From Bacteroidota bacterium (GTDB taxonomy: Bacteria; Bacteroidota; Bacteroidia; Bacteroidales; Prolixibacteraceae): a stretch of 64,000 bases of DNA. How positions within the stretch are numbered: the first letter of the stretch is position 1; each line of letters starts with the position of its first letter. Position numbers and translations under genes: made by a program. The stretch lies in contig JAEYNZ010000103.1 in NCBI GenBank assembly GCA_023412195.1, positions 1 to 64,000 of the forward strand. Direction: 5' to 3'. Below are positions 18,510 through 27,238 of the stretch, piece after piece. Under the pieces are notes generated by a model, which saw only the letters and a program-made list of their open reading frames with translations, searched no databases and was not told the DNA's origin.

Positions 18510-19829
18510 ATGAAAAACTATTTCATCAGCGCAGCAGCCTCCGTTCTAATGATACTTTTTACAATGTCGTGTCAGAATACACAAATCACTGAAAAAGAAC
18601 AAGGCCCATCAAAAGTGGAAATCAGGGAAACAAACGGAAAGCATTATTTTTATGTGAATGGTGAACAGTTTGAACTGAAAGGTGCAGGCGGCGGAGGAAA
18701 CCTGAAGCTGCTGCAGCAATCGGGAGGAAATTCAATCCGTACCTGGGGCCCGCGCAACGGACAGCAGATCCTCGATTCAGCCATGAAGTACAACATTATG
18801 GTGGCTATGGGAATTGGAATGGGGCAGGAACTCCACCACTTCGATTATAATGATGAAGCCAAAGTTGAAGAGCAATTCCAAAGAAATATTCTTGCCATTG
18901 ATTCACTGAAGAACCATCCTGCCCTTTTGTGCTGGGTGGTGGGAAATGAACTGAACCTCAGTCCCGATCATAAAACCCCGGTGAACCCAAAGGTATGGGA
19001 TGCTTTGAAAAATATGGTGGATTATATTCACCGCGAAGATCCGAATCATCCTGTAACTACTGCCTTTGCAGGGGTGAACAGGGACCAGATAGAGGCAGCA
19101 CTTGAACGTTGTCCCGACCTCGACTTCATCTCAGTCCAGGTATATGGAGGACTGGGAAGCATCAGCCGGCAGGTACAGGCCGCAGGGGTAACAAAACCTT
19201 TTGCCGTAACCGAATATGGACCCATAGGCCATTGGGAGATGCCCCATACAGCATGGGGCAGGGAAATTGAAGAACCTTCAGCCCTGAAAGCAAGCGGCCT
19301 TTATGAAAGAATACAGCAGGGTATAGTGAATGATCCCACCGGGCTTTGCCTTGGCGGCTATGCATTTCTGTGGGGACAGAAACAGGAACGGACACCCACC
19401 TGGTATGGCATGTTCTTAAAATCAGGCGAAGCAACGGCTGTGGTTGATGAACTTGCAAGGTACTGGAGCGGTCAGTATCCCGAAAACCGGGCACCTATGG
19501 TTGATGATATCAGGCTGAATGATAAAAAAGCTGTTGAAAATGTGTATGTAAAGCCGGGTGAAAGATGTGTAGCCAGGGTAAATGCCTCCGATCCTAATGG
19601 CGATCAGCTGTCATTTCAATGGGTGATGCTGAAGGAGGTGATAGAACGCAGTCAGGGTGGTGCCCGCGAACTGGAGCCTGAGGGCATACATTTTGAGATC
19701 CATTCCGAATCCAATGGTGAACTTGTATTCACCGCACCCGCAGAAAAAGGTGAATACAGGCTTTTCTCCTATGTTTACGATGGCAGGGATAAAGCCGGCA
19801 CTGCCAATATACCATTCATGGTGGAGTAA
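18510..19829 (+). CDS. Lipoprotein glycosidase of the GH2-type TIM barrel (clan A)
   Basis: A 439-residue outer-surface or periplasmic lipoprotein (lipobox TMSC, cysteine about residue 21). The barrel shows both carboxylates of clan GH-A: the acid/base in CWVVGNELNLS and the nucleophile in FAVTEYGPIGHWE. SIRTWGP near residue 75 is also typical of GH2 C-domains. The usual GH2 N-terminal jelly-roll and Ig domains are missing; instead the C-terminus (about 330-439) is a beta-sandwich, PKD/cadherin-like (CVARVNASDPNGDQLSFQW). Substrate not readable; similar stand-alone GH2 barrels act on beta-galactosides, glucuronides or beta-1,3-glucans. Confidence 0.8.
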   Translation: MKNYFISAAASVLMILFTMSCQNTQITEKEQGPSKVEIRETNGKHYFYVNGEQFELKGAGGGGNLKLLQQSGGNSIRTWGPRNGQQILDSAMKYNIMVAMGIGMGQELHHFDYNDEAKVEEQFQRNILAIDSLKNHPALLCWVVGNELNLSPDHKTPVNPKVWDALKNMVDYIHREDPNHPVTTAFAGVNRDQIEAALERCPDLDFISVQVYGGLGSISRQVQAAGVTKPFAVTEYGPIGHWEMPHTAWGREIEEPSALKASGLYERIQQGIVNDPTGLCLGGYAFLWGQKQERTPTWYGMFLKSGEATAVVDELARYWSGQYPENRAPMVDDIRLNDKKAVENVYVKPGERCVARVNASDPNGDQLSFQWVMLKEVIERSQGGARELEPEGIHFEIHSESNGELVFTAPAEKGEYRLFSYVYDGRDKAGTANIPFMVE

Positions 19830-19837
19830 CAAATTAC

Positions 19838-19864
19838 ACGAATTAAAACGAATTACACGAACGG
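19838..19864. repeat. Short ACACGAATT-type direct repeat
   Basis: Just after the glycosidase stop, TTACACGAATT, an AAAACGAATT variant and TTACACGAA follow one another. It is an AT-rich nine-base direct repeat of a type common between Bacteroidota genes; no function is evident. Confidence 0.5.
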
Positions 19865-19920
19865 CAGCCAAAGGCACCACCGGTTAATATTTATTTGCCC
19901 GGTGGCTATGCTATCATGCC

Positions 19921-20090
19921 CTGTGCCCCACATGCGGCTTTCCTCTTCTTAGCTCAGTACCCTGTGCGCTATGTCCTGTGCCCCATATGCGGTTTTCCTC
20001 TTCCAAGCCCAGTACCCTGTGCGCTATGCCCTGTATCCCAGTTGCGGTTTTCCTCTTCTTAGCCCTAAGCCGTAAACGCTATGCCCTGTG
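19921..20090. repeat. Tandem repeat of a 55-bp unit, three copies plus a stub
   Basis: Copies begin with CTGTGCCCCACATGCGG (19921), CTGTGCCCCATATGCGG (19976) and CTGTATCCCAGTTGCGG (20031), and a stub CTGTG appears at 20086, so the period is exactly 55. Each copy also has TTTCCTCTT and ends with CGCTATG(C/T)C. The third copy is the most diverged. The array lies in the gap between the glycosidase and the aromatic-rich protein. There are no unique spacers, so it is not CRISPR. Confidence 0.85.
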
Positions 20091-20116
20091 CATAATCACT
20101 TTTCCCTATAACATTG

Positions 20117-20143
20117 AGGTCCTTAAGGTCCTTAAAGTCTTCT
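20117..20143. repeat. AGGTCCTTA 9-bp direct repeat
   Basis: Two perfect copies of AGGTCCTTA (20117-20125 and 20126-20134) and a third diverged copy. The same AAGGTC/CCTTAA vocabulary returns at about 61004-61075 and 61640-61678. Confidence 0.6.
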
Positions 20144-20172
20144 CTGTAAATCTGGTTCAACTACCTTATAAC

Positions 20173-20229
20173 TTCGCGACAAATTCGCGACAAATTCGCG
20201 ACAAGTTCGCGACAAGTTCGCGGCAACGC
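20173..20229. repeat. 11-bp tandem repeat TTCGCGACAAR, five copies
   Basis: TTCGCGAC begins at 20173, 20184, 20195 and 20206, with a fifth copy (TTCGCGGC) at 20217. The period is 11 bases and the last base of the unit changes from A to G midway. Each unit contains the palindrome TCGCGA. It is followed by GCGAATTTATGCCGAAG, a decayed continuation. Confidence 0.85.
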
Positions 20230-20259
20230 GAATTTATGCCGAAGTTGTAGTGAATTTAA

Positions 20260-20292
20260 GATGAACTTGAGACGAACTTGAGATGAACTTGA
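20260..20292. repeat. 11-bp tandem repeat GAYGAACTTGA, three copies
   Basis: GATGAACTTGA (20260), GACGAACTTGA (20271) and GATGAACTTGA (20282), with decayed copies on both sides. It has the same 11-base period as the TTCGCGACAAR array 30 bases upstream, though the unit differs. The remainder of the gap up to 20536 shows no further array. Confidence 0.8.
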
Positions 20293-20536
20293 ACTTTACA
20301 TGATACATTTAAGGCTCTTGGTTGATTCGGGGAATTGATTACTTTTAACCAGGATATGTAAATACAGGTGTTCCTGAAAATCCTTTTTTAGAAATATTAA
20401 CGATTTGAAGCAATCAAAAGTTTTATATTAATATTTTATATCATTGAAAAACAATAAGTTGAATTTTTCAATAAAGATTGGTACATCTTTTGCATTAATT
20501 GCTTTCGAAGAGCAATTCTTCCTAAAAATTAAAATC

Positions 20537-22123
20537 ATGAAAAAGTTAGTAATCGTTTCAATCATCGCCCTGCTTACAGCAGGCTGGAGCATAGCCAGGG
20601 CACAGCAATTTCCGGAAGAATATCTGGGACTGCCCGGTGACAACTTAAACCTCTATGCAGTAATGAAACTGTTTCAGGAGTCTGAAACCCTTGAGGGATT
20701 TGAAAGAAGCCTGAATGATGAAAAGACCAGGATAAACAACCTGGATTTAAATGGCGACAACATGGTTGATTATCTTATGGTAATGGACTATCCGGATGGC
20801 AACATCCATACCATTGTATTGCGTGCCGCCTTAGACAGGAATGAAACACAGGACGTAGCCGTTTTCACGGTTCAGCGTTACAGGGATGGGTCGGTTGAAA
20901 TACAGCTGGTTGGTGACGAAGCACTTTATGGCAAGAATTATATCATTGAGCCGGTGTATGCCGATAGCAGCGAAACACCCAATCCGGGGTACATGGGCAA
21001 CGGAGTGCCTAACAAAAAGGTAACTGTTGTTCGTACCACTACTTATCAGGTTGCAACCTGGCCAATTGTAAGTGTAATATACATGCCAACCTATTCTCCA
21101 TGGCGTTCATCATGGTACTACGGGTATTACCCGAGCTACTGGAGCCCCTGGAGGCCGTTTTACTGGCATGCCTATTACGGATATCATTCCCGCTGGCATC
21201 ACCACTATTATTCATACTACCGGCCATGGAATCATTACAGGGTTCCTCACTACCGGAACGTATACTATACCAGTGTAAGGAAATATTCTCCTACAGTGAT
21301 AGTTAATATCAATAAAGGGAATTATAAGAATACCTATTCAAGGCCCGACACCAGGAGAGATGGCGAAAGGCTTCATCAGCGCATCCATGCTTCTTCAAAC
21401 AGCAGGAACCGGAATGTTACTGTGCCGGAAAGGGTAAGGGTGTCTGGTGCCACTTCTGTACAACGATCAAATGCAAATGTGAAGTCAGCATCTGAAAGAA
21501 GGGGTTCAACAGCTGTATCAACCCGCAGTGCAACACGAAACGGATCAGAGGTCAGGTCAGATGCAGTTCGCAGAACTCCTGAGGCTTCTTCAGTAAGATC
21601 ACGTACAGGCAATACTGTAAACAGATCTTCTGTTGATGAACGTAAATCGGCTACCATACCGGCTCAAAGGGAAGGAGTTGGCACTTCTTCAAGGAGAGAG
21701 TCAACTTCAGCACCGAGGAAGGAATCAACTCCGGCAGCTGTGCGTACTGCACCATCAACTTCATCAGGGAGGACACAGGCTGCACCGAAGTCAGCTGAAA
21801 TTGCACCCAGGGTGTCAGGTACTCAGCAAAGGGAAGTTACAAGGCCAAATGTAAGGCAGAACACCCCGCCGCGGAATTATACGCCTGCTGCCACCAGTAC
21901 CAACAGACCGGCAGCCAGGGAGTCAGCACCCAAAAGGCCTTCCACTTCTGTATCGGCTCCGAGGTCACAGCCTGCTCCCAAATCGGGTTCCGTCAGGACT
22001 GAAACCCGTCAGTCGCGTGCAGCTGTTAAATCTGAATCAAGGTCATCACATAGAAGTTCAGCCCCTGCTGAATCAGGTAGCAGTAGCCGTTCTTCCTCGT
22101 CCAGGAATTCAGGACGGAGGTAA
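20537..22123 (+). CDS. Secreted protein with Tyr/Trp/His-rich core and long Ser/Arg-rich tail
   Basis: About 528 residues from the ATG at 20537 (a TTG frame extends upstream, but the signal peptide MKKLVIVSIIALLTAGWS fixes the start). Residues about 25-170 form a compact domain (FPEEYLGLPGDNLNLYAV, NNLDLNGDNMVDYLMVMDYP). Then comes a stretch of about 60 residues dominated by Tyr, Trp and His (SYWSPWRPFYWHAYYGYHSR, HHHYYSYYRPWNHY), and finally a disordered tail of about 260 residues rich in Ser, Arg, Thr, Pro and Ala. Similar proteins occur in Bacteroidota without assigned function. The layout suggests an adhesive or surface-coating, possibly metal-binding, envelope protein; this is inference. 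Confidence 0.75.
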   Translation: MKKLVIVSIIALLTAGWSIARAQQFPEEYLGLPGDNLNLYAVMKLFQESETLEGFERSLNDEKTRINNLDLNGDNMVDYLMVMDYPDGNIHTIVLRAALDRNETQDVAVFTVQRYRDGSVEIQLVGDEALYGKNYIIEPVYADSSETPNPGYMGNGVPNKKVTVVRTTTYQVATWPIVSVIYMPTYSPWRSSWYYGYYPSYWSPWRPFYWHAYYGYHSRWHHHYYSYYRPWNHYRVPHYRNVYYTSVRKYSPTVIVNINKGNYKNTYSRPDTRRDGERLHQRIHASSNSRNRNVTVPERVRVSGATSVQRSNANVKSASERRGSTAVSTRSATRNGSEVRSDAVRRTPEASSVRSRTGNTVNRSSVDERKSATIPAQREGVGTSSRRESTSAPRKESTPAAVRTAPSTSSGRTQAAPKSAEIAPRVSGTQQREVTRPNVRQNTPPRNYTPAATSTNRPAARESAPKRPSTSVSAPRSQPAPKSGSVRTETRQSRAAVKSESRSSHRSSAPAESGSSSRSSSSRNSGRR

Positions 22124-22169
22124 ATTGAAACCGATTACTTACTTTTTGATATGAATAGTTGCATTCCAG

Positions 22170-22201
22170 TCCTCCCTGTCATCCGGCAGGGAGGATTTTT
22201 T
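22170..22201 (+). terminator. Rho-independent terminator after the Ser/Arg-rich protein
   Basis: TCCTCCCTG (22170-22178) pairs with CAGGGAGGA (22187-22195) around an 8-base loop, then T6. It lies between the convergent Ser/Arg-rich gene and the minus-strand phosphorelay. Confidence 0.9.
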
Positions 22202-22221
22202 ACAATATTTGTGGTATAACC

Positions 22222-23403
22222 TTACACATGTGCAGAAGGAATGGTAAATGAGAAGGTAGAACCCCTGTAATTTTTAACAGAAGAAGAATTTGTACCTGAA
22301 CTTTCTGCCCAGATTTTACCGCCATGCTTTTCAATGAATTCCCGGCAAAGTATCAATCCCAGTCCTGTACCTTTTTCCTTATCTGTGCCTTCTGTTGAAA
22401 AACTCTTGTCTATCCTGAACAGTTCTTCCACCCTTTCTTTGGGAATTCCTATGCCTGAGTCGGCAACTGAAAATACCACTTCCTGATCGTTTTCTTTTGC
22501 TGATATCATAATTTTTCCTCCCGGGTGAGTAAATTTTACAGCATTGGAAATCAGGTTCCTGATAACAGTTCCAAGCAACACCTTGTCGGCATATGCATTT
22601 AGATGGTCGGGTATGTTTGTATGGATCTGAATGTTTTTATTCCGTGCCGCGGGTATAAATAATGGCTCAATTTCTGTCACCACATCTGCTAATACTACAT
22701 TTTCAGGATTAAACTCAAGCTTTCCGCTTTGCGACAACGACCATTCAATCAGGTTCATCAGCAGATCCACAGCCTGTCTTGAAGCCTGATGTATAATCTG
22801 TGCCATTCTTTCAATCTTTTCCTTGTCCATCTTCTGAACCTGTGTCATCAGCATCTGACTGAAACCCAGAATGGAATTAAACGGATTACGGAGGTCGTGT
22901 GCAATGATGGAGAAAAACTTATCCTTGGTGGCATTCAGCTTTCTGAGCTCCTCATTCTGCCGTTCAATGATTTCCCTGTCACGAAGCTTGTCTTGTGCAG
23001 TTTCCCACTGCTCCTGCCTTGCAGCATCATTCAAGGCTCGGTTTACGGCAAATACAAGCCTGCCGAGCCTGTCTTTCAAAACGTAATCCGTAGCTCCCTG
23101 CTTAACAAGTTCAACTGCCTTGTCTTCGCCTATAGTTCCCGAAATGCATATAAAAGGGGTTTTAGGCTGCAGGCCCTTTGCGACTTTCAGTGCTTCTGCA
23201 GCATTATACCCGGGTAATGTGTAATCGGCCAGAATGATGTCATAAGGAACAGAATTTAAATAGGAAGTAAAAATTTCTTCATTTTCCGCAACATCCATGG
23301 TTACTATGTATCCTGCATCGGTTAATATTTCCCTGAGGAGCTCTGCATCTTTAGGTGCATCCTCAAGACATAATACCTTCAGGGTAAAGCTAGTGTCTGT
23401 CAT
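22222..23403 (-). CDS. Receiver-histidine kinase hybrid (REC-HisKA-HATPase)
   Basis: A 393-residue cytoplasmic signalling protein. The N-terminal receiver domain (residues 8-125) has the acidic pair in CLEDAPKDAE and phospho-aspartate in ILADYTLPG. A short coiled linker leads to a kinase core with H-box FFSIIAHDLRNPFNSILG and ATPase boxes NLISNAVKFTHPGG, SVADSGIGIP and GTGLGL. No membrane helix or PAS domain is present, so its input is phosphate from an upstream kinase, presumably the one two genes upstream. It is the last gene of a minus-strand kinase / receiver / hybrid set, nine bases after the receiver gene. Confidence 0.88.
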   Translation of the reverse strand: MTDTSFTLKVLCLEDAPKDAELLREILTDAGYIVTMDVAENEEIFTSYLNSVPYDIILADYTLPGYNAAEALKVAKGLQPKTPFICISGTIGEDKAVELVKQGATDYVLKDRLGRLVFAVNRALNDAARQEQWETAQDKLRDREIIERQNEELRKLNATKDKFFSIIAHDLRNPFNSILGFSQMLMTQVQKMDKEKIERMAQIIHQASRQAVDLLMNLIEWSLSQSGKLEFNPENVVLADVVTEIEPLFIPAARNKNIQIHTNIPDHLNAYADKVLLGTVIRNLISNAVKFTHPGGKIMISAKENDQEVVFSVADSGIGIPKERVEELFRIDKSFSTEGTDKEKGTGLGLILCREFIEKHGGKIWAESSGTNSSSVKNYRGSTFSFTIPSAHV

Positions 23404-23412
23404 ATGGTTAAT

Positions 23413-23847
23413 TTATTTTGGTAATTCATTCAGAAGGGCCCAGAAACCGCCTATCTGTTTTACTGCATCAATAAATTTTTTGAATTCAACAGGTTTTACC
23501 ACATAGGCATTAACCCCCAGATCGTACGCCTGGTTTAAGTCTGACTCTTCACGTGATGACGTGAGCATGATCACAGGAATTTTTTTCAGATTTTCATCTT
23601 CCCTGATACTGCGCAGTACATCTATTCCTCCCATACGGGGCATTTTAATGTCGAGAAGCACAACTGCTGGATTTTCAGGTTTACGGTTGGCAAATTTACC
23701 CTCGCAGCGCAGATATTCCATCGCTTCTACTCCATCACGGACTACCACCGCCTGGTTTGCCAGGTTATGATCGGCCATTGCTTCAAGAATAAGTTCAACG
23801 TCCTTTGGTTCGTCTTCAGCCAGCAGAATGGTTTTAATTCTTACCAT
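23413..23847 (-). CDS. Single-domain response regulator (Rcp1-like)
   Basis: A 144-residue stand-alone receiver, starting at the ATG at 23847 (MVRIKTILLAEDEPKDVELI); the frame is open further up, but that overlaps the kinase gene. Phospho-aspartate lies in VVLLDIKMPRMGG, the switch Thr/Ser in VIMLTSSREESD and the lysine in YVVKPVEF. With no output domain it probably carries phosphate between the two flanking kinases, as Rcp1-type regulators do for phytochrome-like kinases. The start is 10 bases after the stop of the kinase gene. Confidence 0.88.
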   Translation of the reverse strand: MVRIKTILLAEDEPKDVELILEAMADHNLANQAVVVRDGVEAMEYLRCEGKFANRKPENPAVVLLDIKMPRMGGIDVLRSIREDENLKKIPVIMLTSSREESDLNQAYDLGVNAYVVKPVEFKKFIDAVKQIGGFWALLNELPK

Positions 23848-23857
23848 AATTATTAGT

Positions 23858-24763
23858 TTAAGTTTTTGGCAGTGAAAAATAAAATGTTGCTCCTTTATCA
23901 AGTTCGGATTGCGCCCACGTGAATCCGCTATGCTTATGTATGATACTTCTGACAAGGGCTAATCCGATACCTGTGCCCTCGAATTCATGATGTGAATGCA
24001 GGCGCTGAAAAACACCAAAAAGATTTTGGGCATATTTTTCGTCGTATCCCACGCCATTGTCACTCACTGAAAAAACATATTCGTGTTCTTTTTCAGTTAC
24101 TTCTATTTTTATCTGTGCTTTTTTTCTGGATTGTGTAAACTTGATAGCGTTCTCAAGCAGGTTTTGCCATACAAGGTAAATCAGGGACTCATCGCAAAAA
24201 ACAAGCGGCAGTTCTGATATCTGAAATTCAATCTGGCGGTTTTTGTGGTTCTTTTTTAGATGAGGTATAATTTCCTGAATCATTTCATTCATATTCACAT
24301 CAGCCTTTTGTACTTCTTTACGTCCGGTCCGTGAGAATTCAAGTAAATCATTTATCAGGATGTCCATTTTACGGGCTGCGTCAGCAATGTTATCCAGATA
24401 ATGTCTTGCCTGTTCAGGCAGCAGCTCATAATGCCGGCTAAAGAGTAACTCAACATACCCGTTTATGTGGCGCAAGGGGGCCCTCAGGTCGTGAGATACG
24501 GAGTAGGAAAATGCTTCAAGCTCTTTCATCGCTTCTGCCCTCAGCTCCTTGTCCCTGGCTTGAAAGGCAATTTCCTTGTTTGCAGTATCCAGTTCAGCCT
24601 GTTGTGATTTTTGATCCTGATTGGCGAGGCTAAGCATATGCTTTAGGTCATGGATGGTATCAAGGTTGATATTATACAGCTGGAACAGGTCCTTGTACCT
24701 TTCTTCAAGATCCTTTATTTCTCTTAACAACATTTCATCTGAATGATCCTTGGCTGATTCCAT
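23858..24763 (-). CDS. Soluble sensor histidine kinase (phytochrome-kinase-like core)
   Basis: A 301-residue kinase with an N-terminal coiled coil (residues 1-75) and no membrane helix or recognisable sensor domain. H-box: ELEAFSYSVSHDLRAPLRHI; ATPase boxes: NLLENAIKFTQS, VSDNGVGYDEKYA and GTGIGLALVRSII. This core is the type found in bacteriophytochromes, which commonly pair with Rcp1-like receivers, as here. It leads the three-gene relay; the lack of a sensory domain means the signal reaches the coiled coil from another protein. Confidence 0.88.
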   Translation of the reverse strand: MESAKDHSDEMLLREIKDLEERYKDLFQLYNINLDTIHDLKHMLSLANQDQKSQQAELDTANKEIAFQARDKELRAEAMKELEAFSYSVSHDLRAPLRHINGYVELLFSRHYELLPEQARHYLDNIADAARKMDILINDLLEFSRTGRKEVQKADVNMNEMIQEIIPHLKKNHKNRQIEFQISELPLVFCDESLIYLVWQNLLENAIKFTQSRKKAQIKIEVTEKEHEYVFSVSDNGVGYDEKYAQNLFGVFQRLHSHHEFEGTGIGLALVRSIIHKHSGFTWAQSELDKGATFYFSLPKT

Positions 24764-25343
24764 AAAATGATGTTTATAAATTTAAATTTAATAAAAAAAG
24801 TACATGTTACTTATCTGATTAAAAATTTTAATGTTTTCAGCAGGGATTCAATTATTTTATTTCAAGCCTTTCACCACTCCGTGAGATCTTTACTAAATAT
24901 TTCCATCCTTAAAATGCAGGATAAATATATTATGGCTTCTGCATTAAAACTCCAGCCCTGGGTTATGGCAGGATATACAGGCAGAAATTCCCAAAATCCC
25001 TATTAAACATTTATAACCAACACCATATAAAGTTTGTTCGTGTTCAATTTAAAAATTGAAATAAACTTCTTTTTATTACATTTTGTTTAGACGTATAATG
25101 GTCAAAGAATTGTATTTTTGACGTGGAGAACGTGTTTCTGATAAGCAAGGTAAAGCTTATCCTGATTGAATATAAGTACTTTCATATAATATGGTTCCGG
25201 AGAAGAACGGATAATGGCTCATCATCCGTTTTGAGAAGCCGTATGTAGTTTCTATGAAGTATAGTCATAAGTTTCAGTTAAAGAGTTGAGACATTTTTGG
25301 GTTCTCCTGGTGGATAATTGCCGATAATGAACATATAGATTTT
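24764..25343. other. Gene-poor AT-rich gap
   Basis: No credible gene is seen between the phosphorelay and the small membrane protein. A TAnnTTTG-type -7 match (TATTTTTG) lies at 25113-25120 on the plus strand, 223 bases before the next ATG, so a promoter with a long leader is possible; no riboswitch-like fold was recognised. Confidence 0.4.
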
Positions 25344-25673
25344 ATGATAACAACCTGGTTGCTTTTGTGGCTTTTTCTTATTTACCCTCTGATCGTTATC
25401 CCATTGAATCTTTTCACCAGGCGAAAAATCCCGGATCAGAATAAAAGAAGCGAGTACAAAAGAAAGCATGAATATGTAATTATGCTTGTTTACCTGCTTG
25501 TGCCCTTCATCTTATTACACCTTGAATTGTTTTTGTGGATGAAAGGATATTCTTTCAACGACACCGCCATGTTCCCGATTATCATTCTTTTTATTCTGCA
25601 GATTTTTGTATTTGTTTATGGGATCCATCGTTTAAATCGATTTATTTCAGGAATAAAAAAGCGGTTCGGTTGA
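25344..25673 (+). CDS. Small membrane protein, unknown family
   Basis: A 109-residue protein with three predicted helices (about 4-24, 47-66, 76-97) separated by a basic loop (RRKIPDQNKRSEYKRKHEY) that would face the cytoplasm. I do not recognise the family. Hydrophobicity pattern, basic termini and ordinary codon use favour a real gene. It stands alone, convergent with the esterase gene after 28 bases. Confidence 0.55.
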   Translation: MITTWLLLWLFLIYPLIVIPLNLFTRRKIPDQNKRSEYKRKHEYVIMLVYLLVPFILLHLELFLWMKGYSFNDTAMFPIIILFILQIFVFVYGIHRLNRFISGIKKRFG

Positions 25674-25701
25674 TGCATCGGGTTGATGCATCGGAGCAAG
25701 T

Positions 25702-27033
25702 TTACTTTTCGAAGTAACGTTTGGCAAAATTTATAAAATGCGGCCAGTTAGGTATGTTGGTATGGCCTCCCTCATGCTGCCGGAAAGCCACATCCCCGTC
25801 AACCAATGTTTCCTGAGCGGGAAAGAGCATGGTACGCATGCTTTTCTTCCCGAGCAATTCATATACCGGCCCGGCCATGGCACCACCCAGGAACATCCCC
25901 TTTGCATCGACCCACTGTCCTTCCACTGCTGCCGAGCCTGAGCTGATAAACACCGGCCGCGGGGCACATAAGGCCACAAGGTGATGTGCATCAACAGGAA
26001 GGTCTTCCTGTGTAAGCGGGCCTGCATATTTGATGAAGTTTCCGGCAAACCAGTGGTATTCAGCTGAGCTTGCCAGATTTTCTACCTGCTCACCAAAAAC
26101 CCGGTGCAGAAGTTTTGCCCCGCCTGCTCCTGAAGAGCCAATAAATCCGATGGCTATTCTGGGTTCATAGGCCATAGCTACCAGTGCAGCTTTGCCATAT
26201 CTCGACAGGCCTTCGATGCCCAGACGCTTTGGATCCACATCCTTATCCGTCTCAAAATAATCGACAGCCTTCGATGCACCCCATGCCCAGGCCCGGAGTG
26301 CCCCCCAGTCGTCAGGTTTACGGTGCACTCCCTTGTTTGTAAGTCCAATGATACCCTGCCTGAGCCCCGCACCATTGTCGGCCTGGATGCTCACCGGGTT
26401 CAGAATGGCATAGCCCCAGCCCTGATGCAGCAACTGCTGCTTCCATGTCAGTTCATTTCCTGCGGGTTGCCGTCCAAACCTTCCGCCCCAGTCGAATCCA
26501 AACTCCAGGATAACAGGTACCGGCTTCGTTATATCTGACGGCGTACCTAATGTCATCTGAATCACCACCTCTGTTCCGGGATGAGATGTGTTGTCCACAA
26601 CTCCCTCCAGCTTTTTGATTTTAACCTTAAAATCCCCGTCCATGGTATCTTTTAAAGAAACCACTTTCCAGGTTACATCAGGAATATGACCGGGCAGCCT
26701 GCCATAGATCTCCCTGTCAAAGATTTCTGTTATTTCTGCTCTGCGCTCATCCCACTGCTGCGGGCTGGTAACCCTTGTCCCATCATTGAATACCAGGGGG
26801 TTGGGCAGGAAGTAGGGCAGCACTTTAGCTTCATCGGTATTGGCTGCATCGGGTGCCTGAGGGTTTCCGGATGGCCCCGGACGCAGCGACTGTATACCTA
26901 ACTGTTCCATCATCTGCTGATGGTCAGCATGGCTGAGCCGGTTAATGCTGTCGCGAGCCTGCTGGGAAAACTGTGCCTGCAGCAGGTTGTTTGCCATTAT
27001 AAGGATGAGGGTAAGGATGATTGGTTTGTTCAT
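25702..27033 (-). CDS. CE15-like glucuronoyl esterase, secreted
   Basis: A 443-residue alpha/beta hydrolase with a signal peptide (residues 1-20). It matches carbohydrate esterase family 15, which cuts ester links between lignin alcohols and 4-O-methyl-glucuronic acid on xylan. The nucleophile motif is GLSRYGKAAL (Ser277; family GCSRxGK), followed by SSGAGGAKLLHR, which aligns with the conserved substrate-side loop, and a histidine in HEGGHTNIPNW near residue 424. The motif cysteine is Leu here, as in many bacterial members. A linker-like Pro/Gly stretch lies at 50-65. It stands alone, with no xylanase nearby. Confidence 0.8.
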   Translation of the reverse strand: MNKPIILTLILIMANNLLQAQFSQQARDSINRLSHADHQQMMEQLGIQSLRPGPSGNPQAPDAANTDEAKVLPYFLPNPLVFNDGTRVTSPQQWDERRAEITEIFDREIYGRLPGHIPDVTWKVVSLKDTMDGDFKVKIKKLEGVVDNTSHPGTEVVIQMTLGTPSDITKPVPVILEFGFDWGGRFGRQPAGNELTWKQQLLHQGWGYAILNPVSIQADNGAGLRQGIIGLTNKGVHRKPDDWGALRAWAWGASKAVDYFETDKDVDPKRLGIEGLSRYGKAALVAMAYEPRIAIGFIGSSGAGGAKLLHRVFGEQVENLASSAEYHWFAGNFIKYAGPLTQEDLPVDAHHLVALCAPRPVFISSGSAAVEGQWVDAKGMFLGGAMAGPVYELLGKKSMRTMLFPAQETLVDGDVAFRQHEGGHTNIPNWPHFINFAKRYFEK

Positions 27034-27195
27034 AGAAACACATGTTAAAAGGTTAAAATTAAATTATAAATAAACACAAGCCACAACCAAGGATGAATTG
27101 TTACCAGACAAAACCTGTAACAGCCCGGAAAAATGACTTCGCCCTTGATTCTATAAAGTCTTTAAGATCATTGTTATGAAAATTTAATAATTTCG

Positions 27196-27203
27196 TATAT
27201 TTA
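27196..27203 (+). promoter_or_regulatory. Candidate Bacteroidota -7 box
   Basis: TATATTTA, one base from the TAnnTTTG consensus, lies 35 bases before the start of the DUF1801 gene, giving a short AT-rich leader. No clear -33 box. Confidence 0.4.
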
Positions 27204-27238
27204 TATAAAAATAAAAAAGATATTACAGTTATTGAATT

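Noticed and set aside
19978..20250. 90-codon frame across the tandem repeats
   Set aside because: It is produced by the repeat units themselves and has no protein-like features.
19921..20292. CRISPR array
   Set aside because: Periods of 55 and 11 bases without unique spacers and no cas genes; these are plain tandem repeats.
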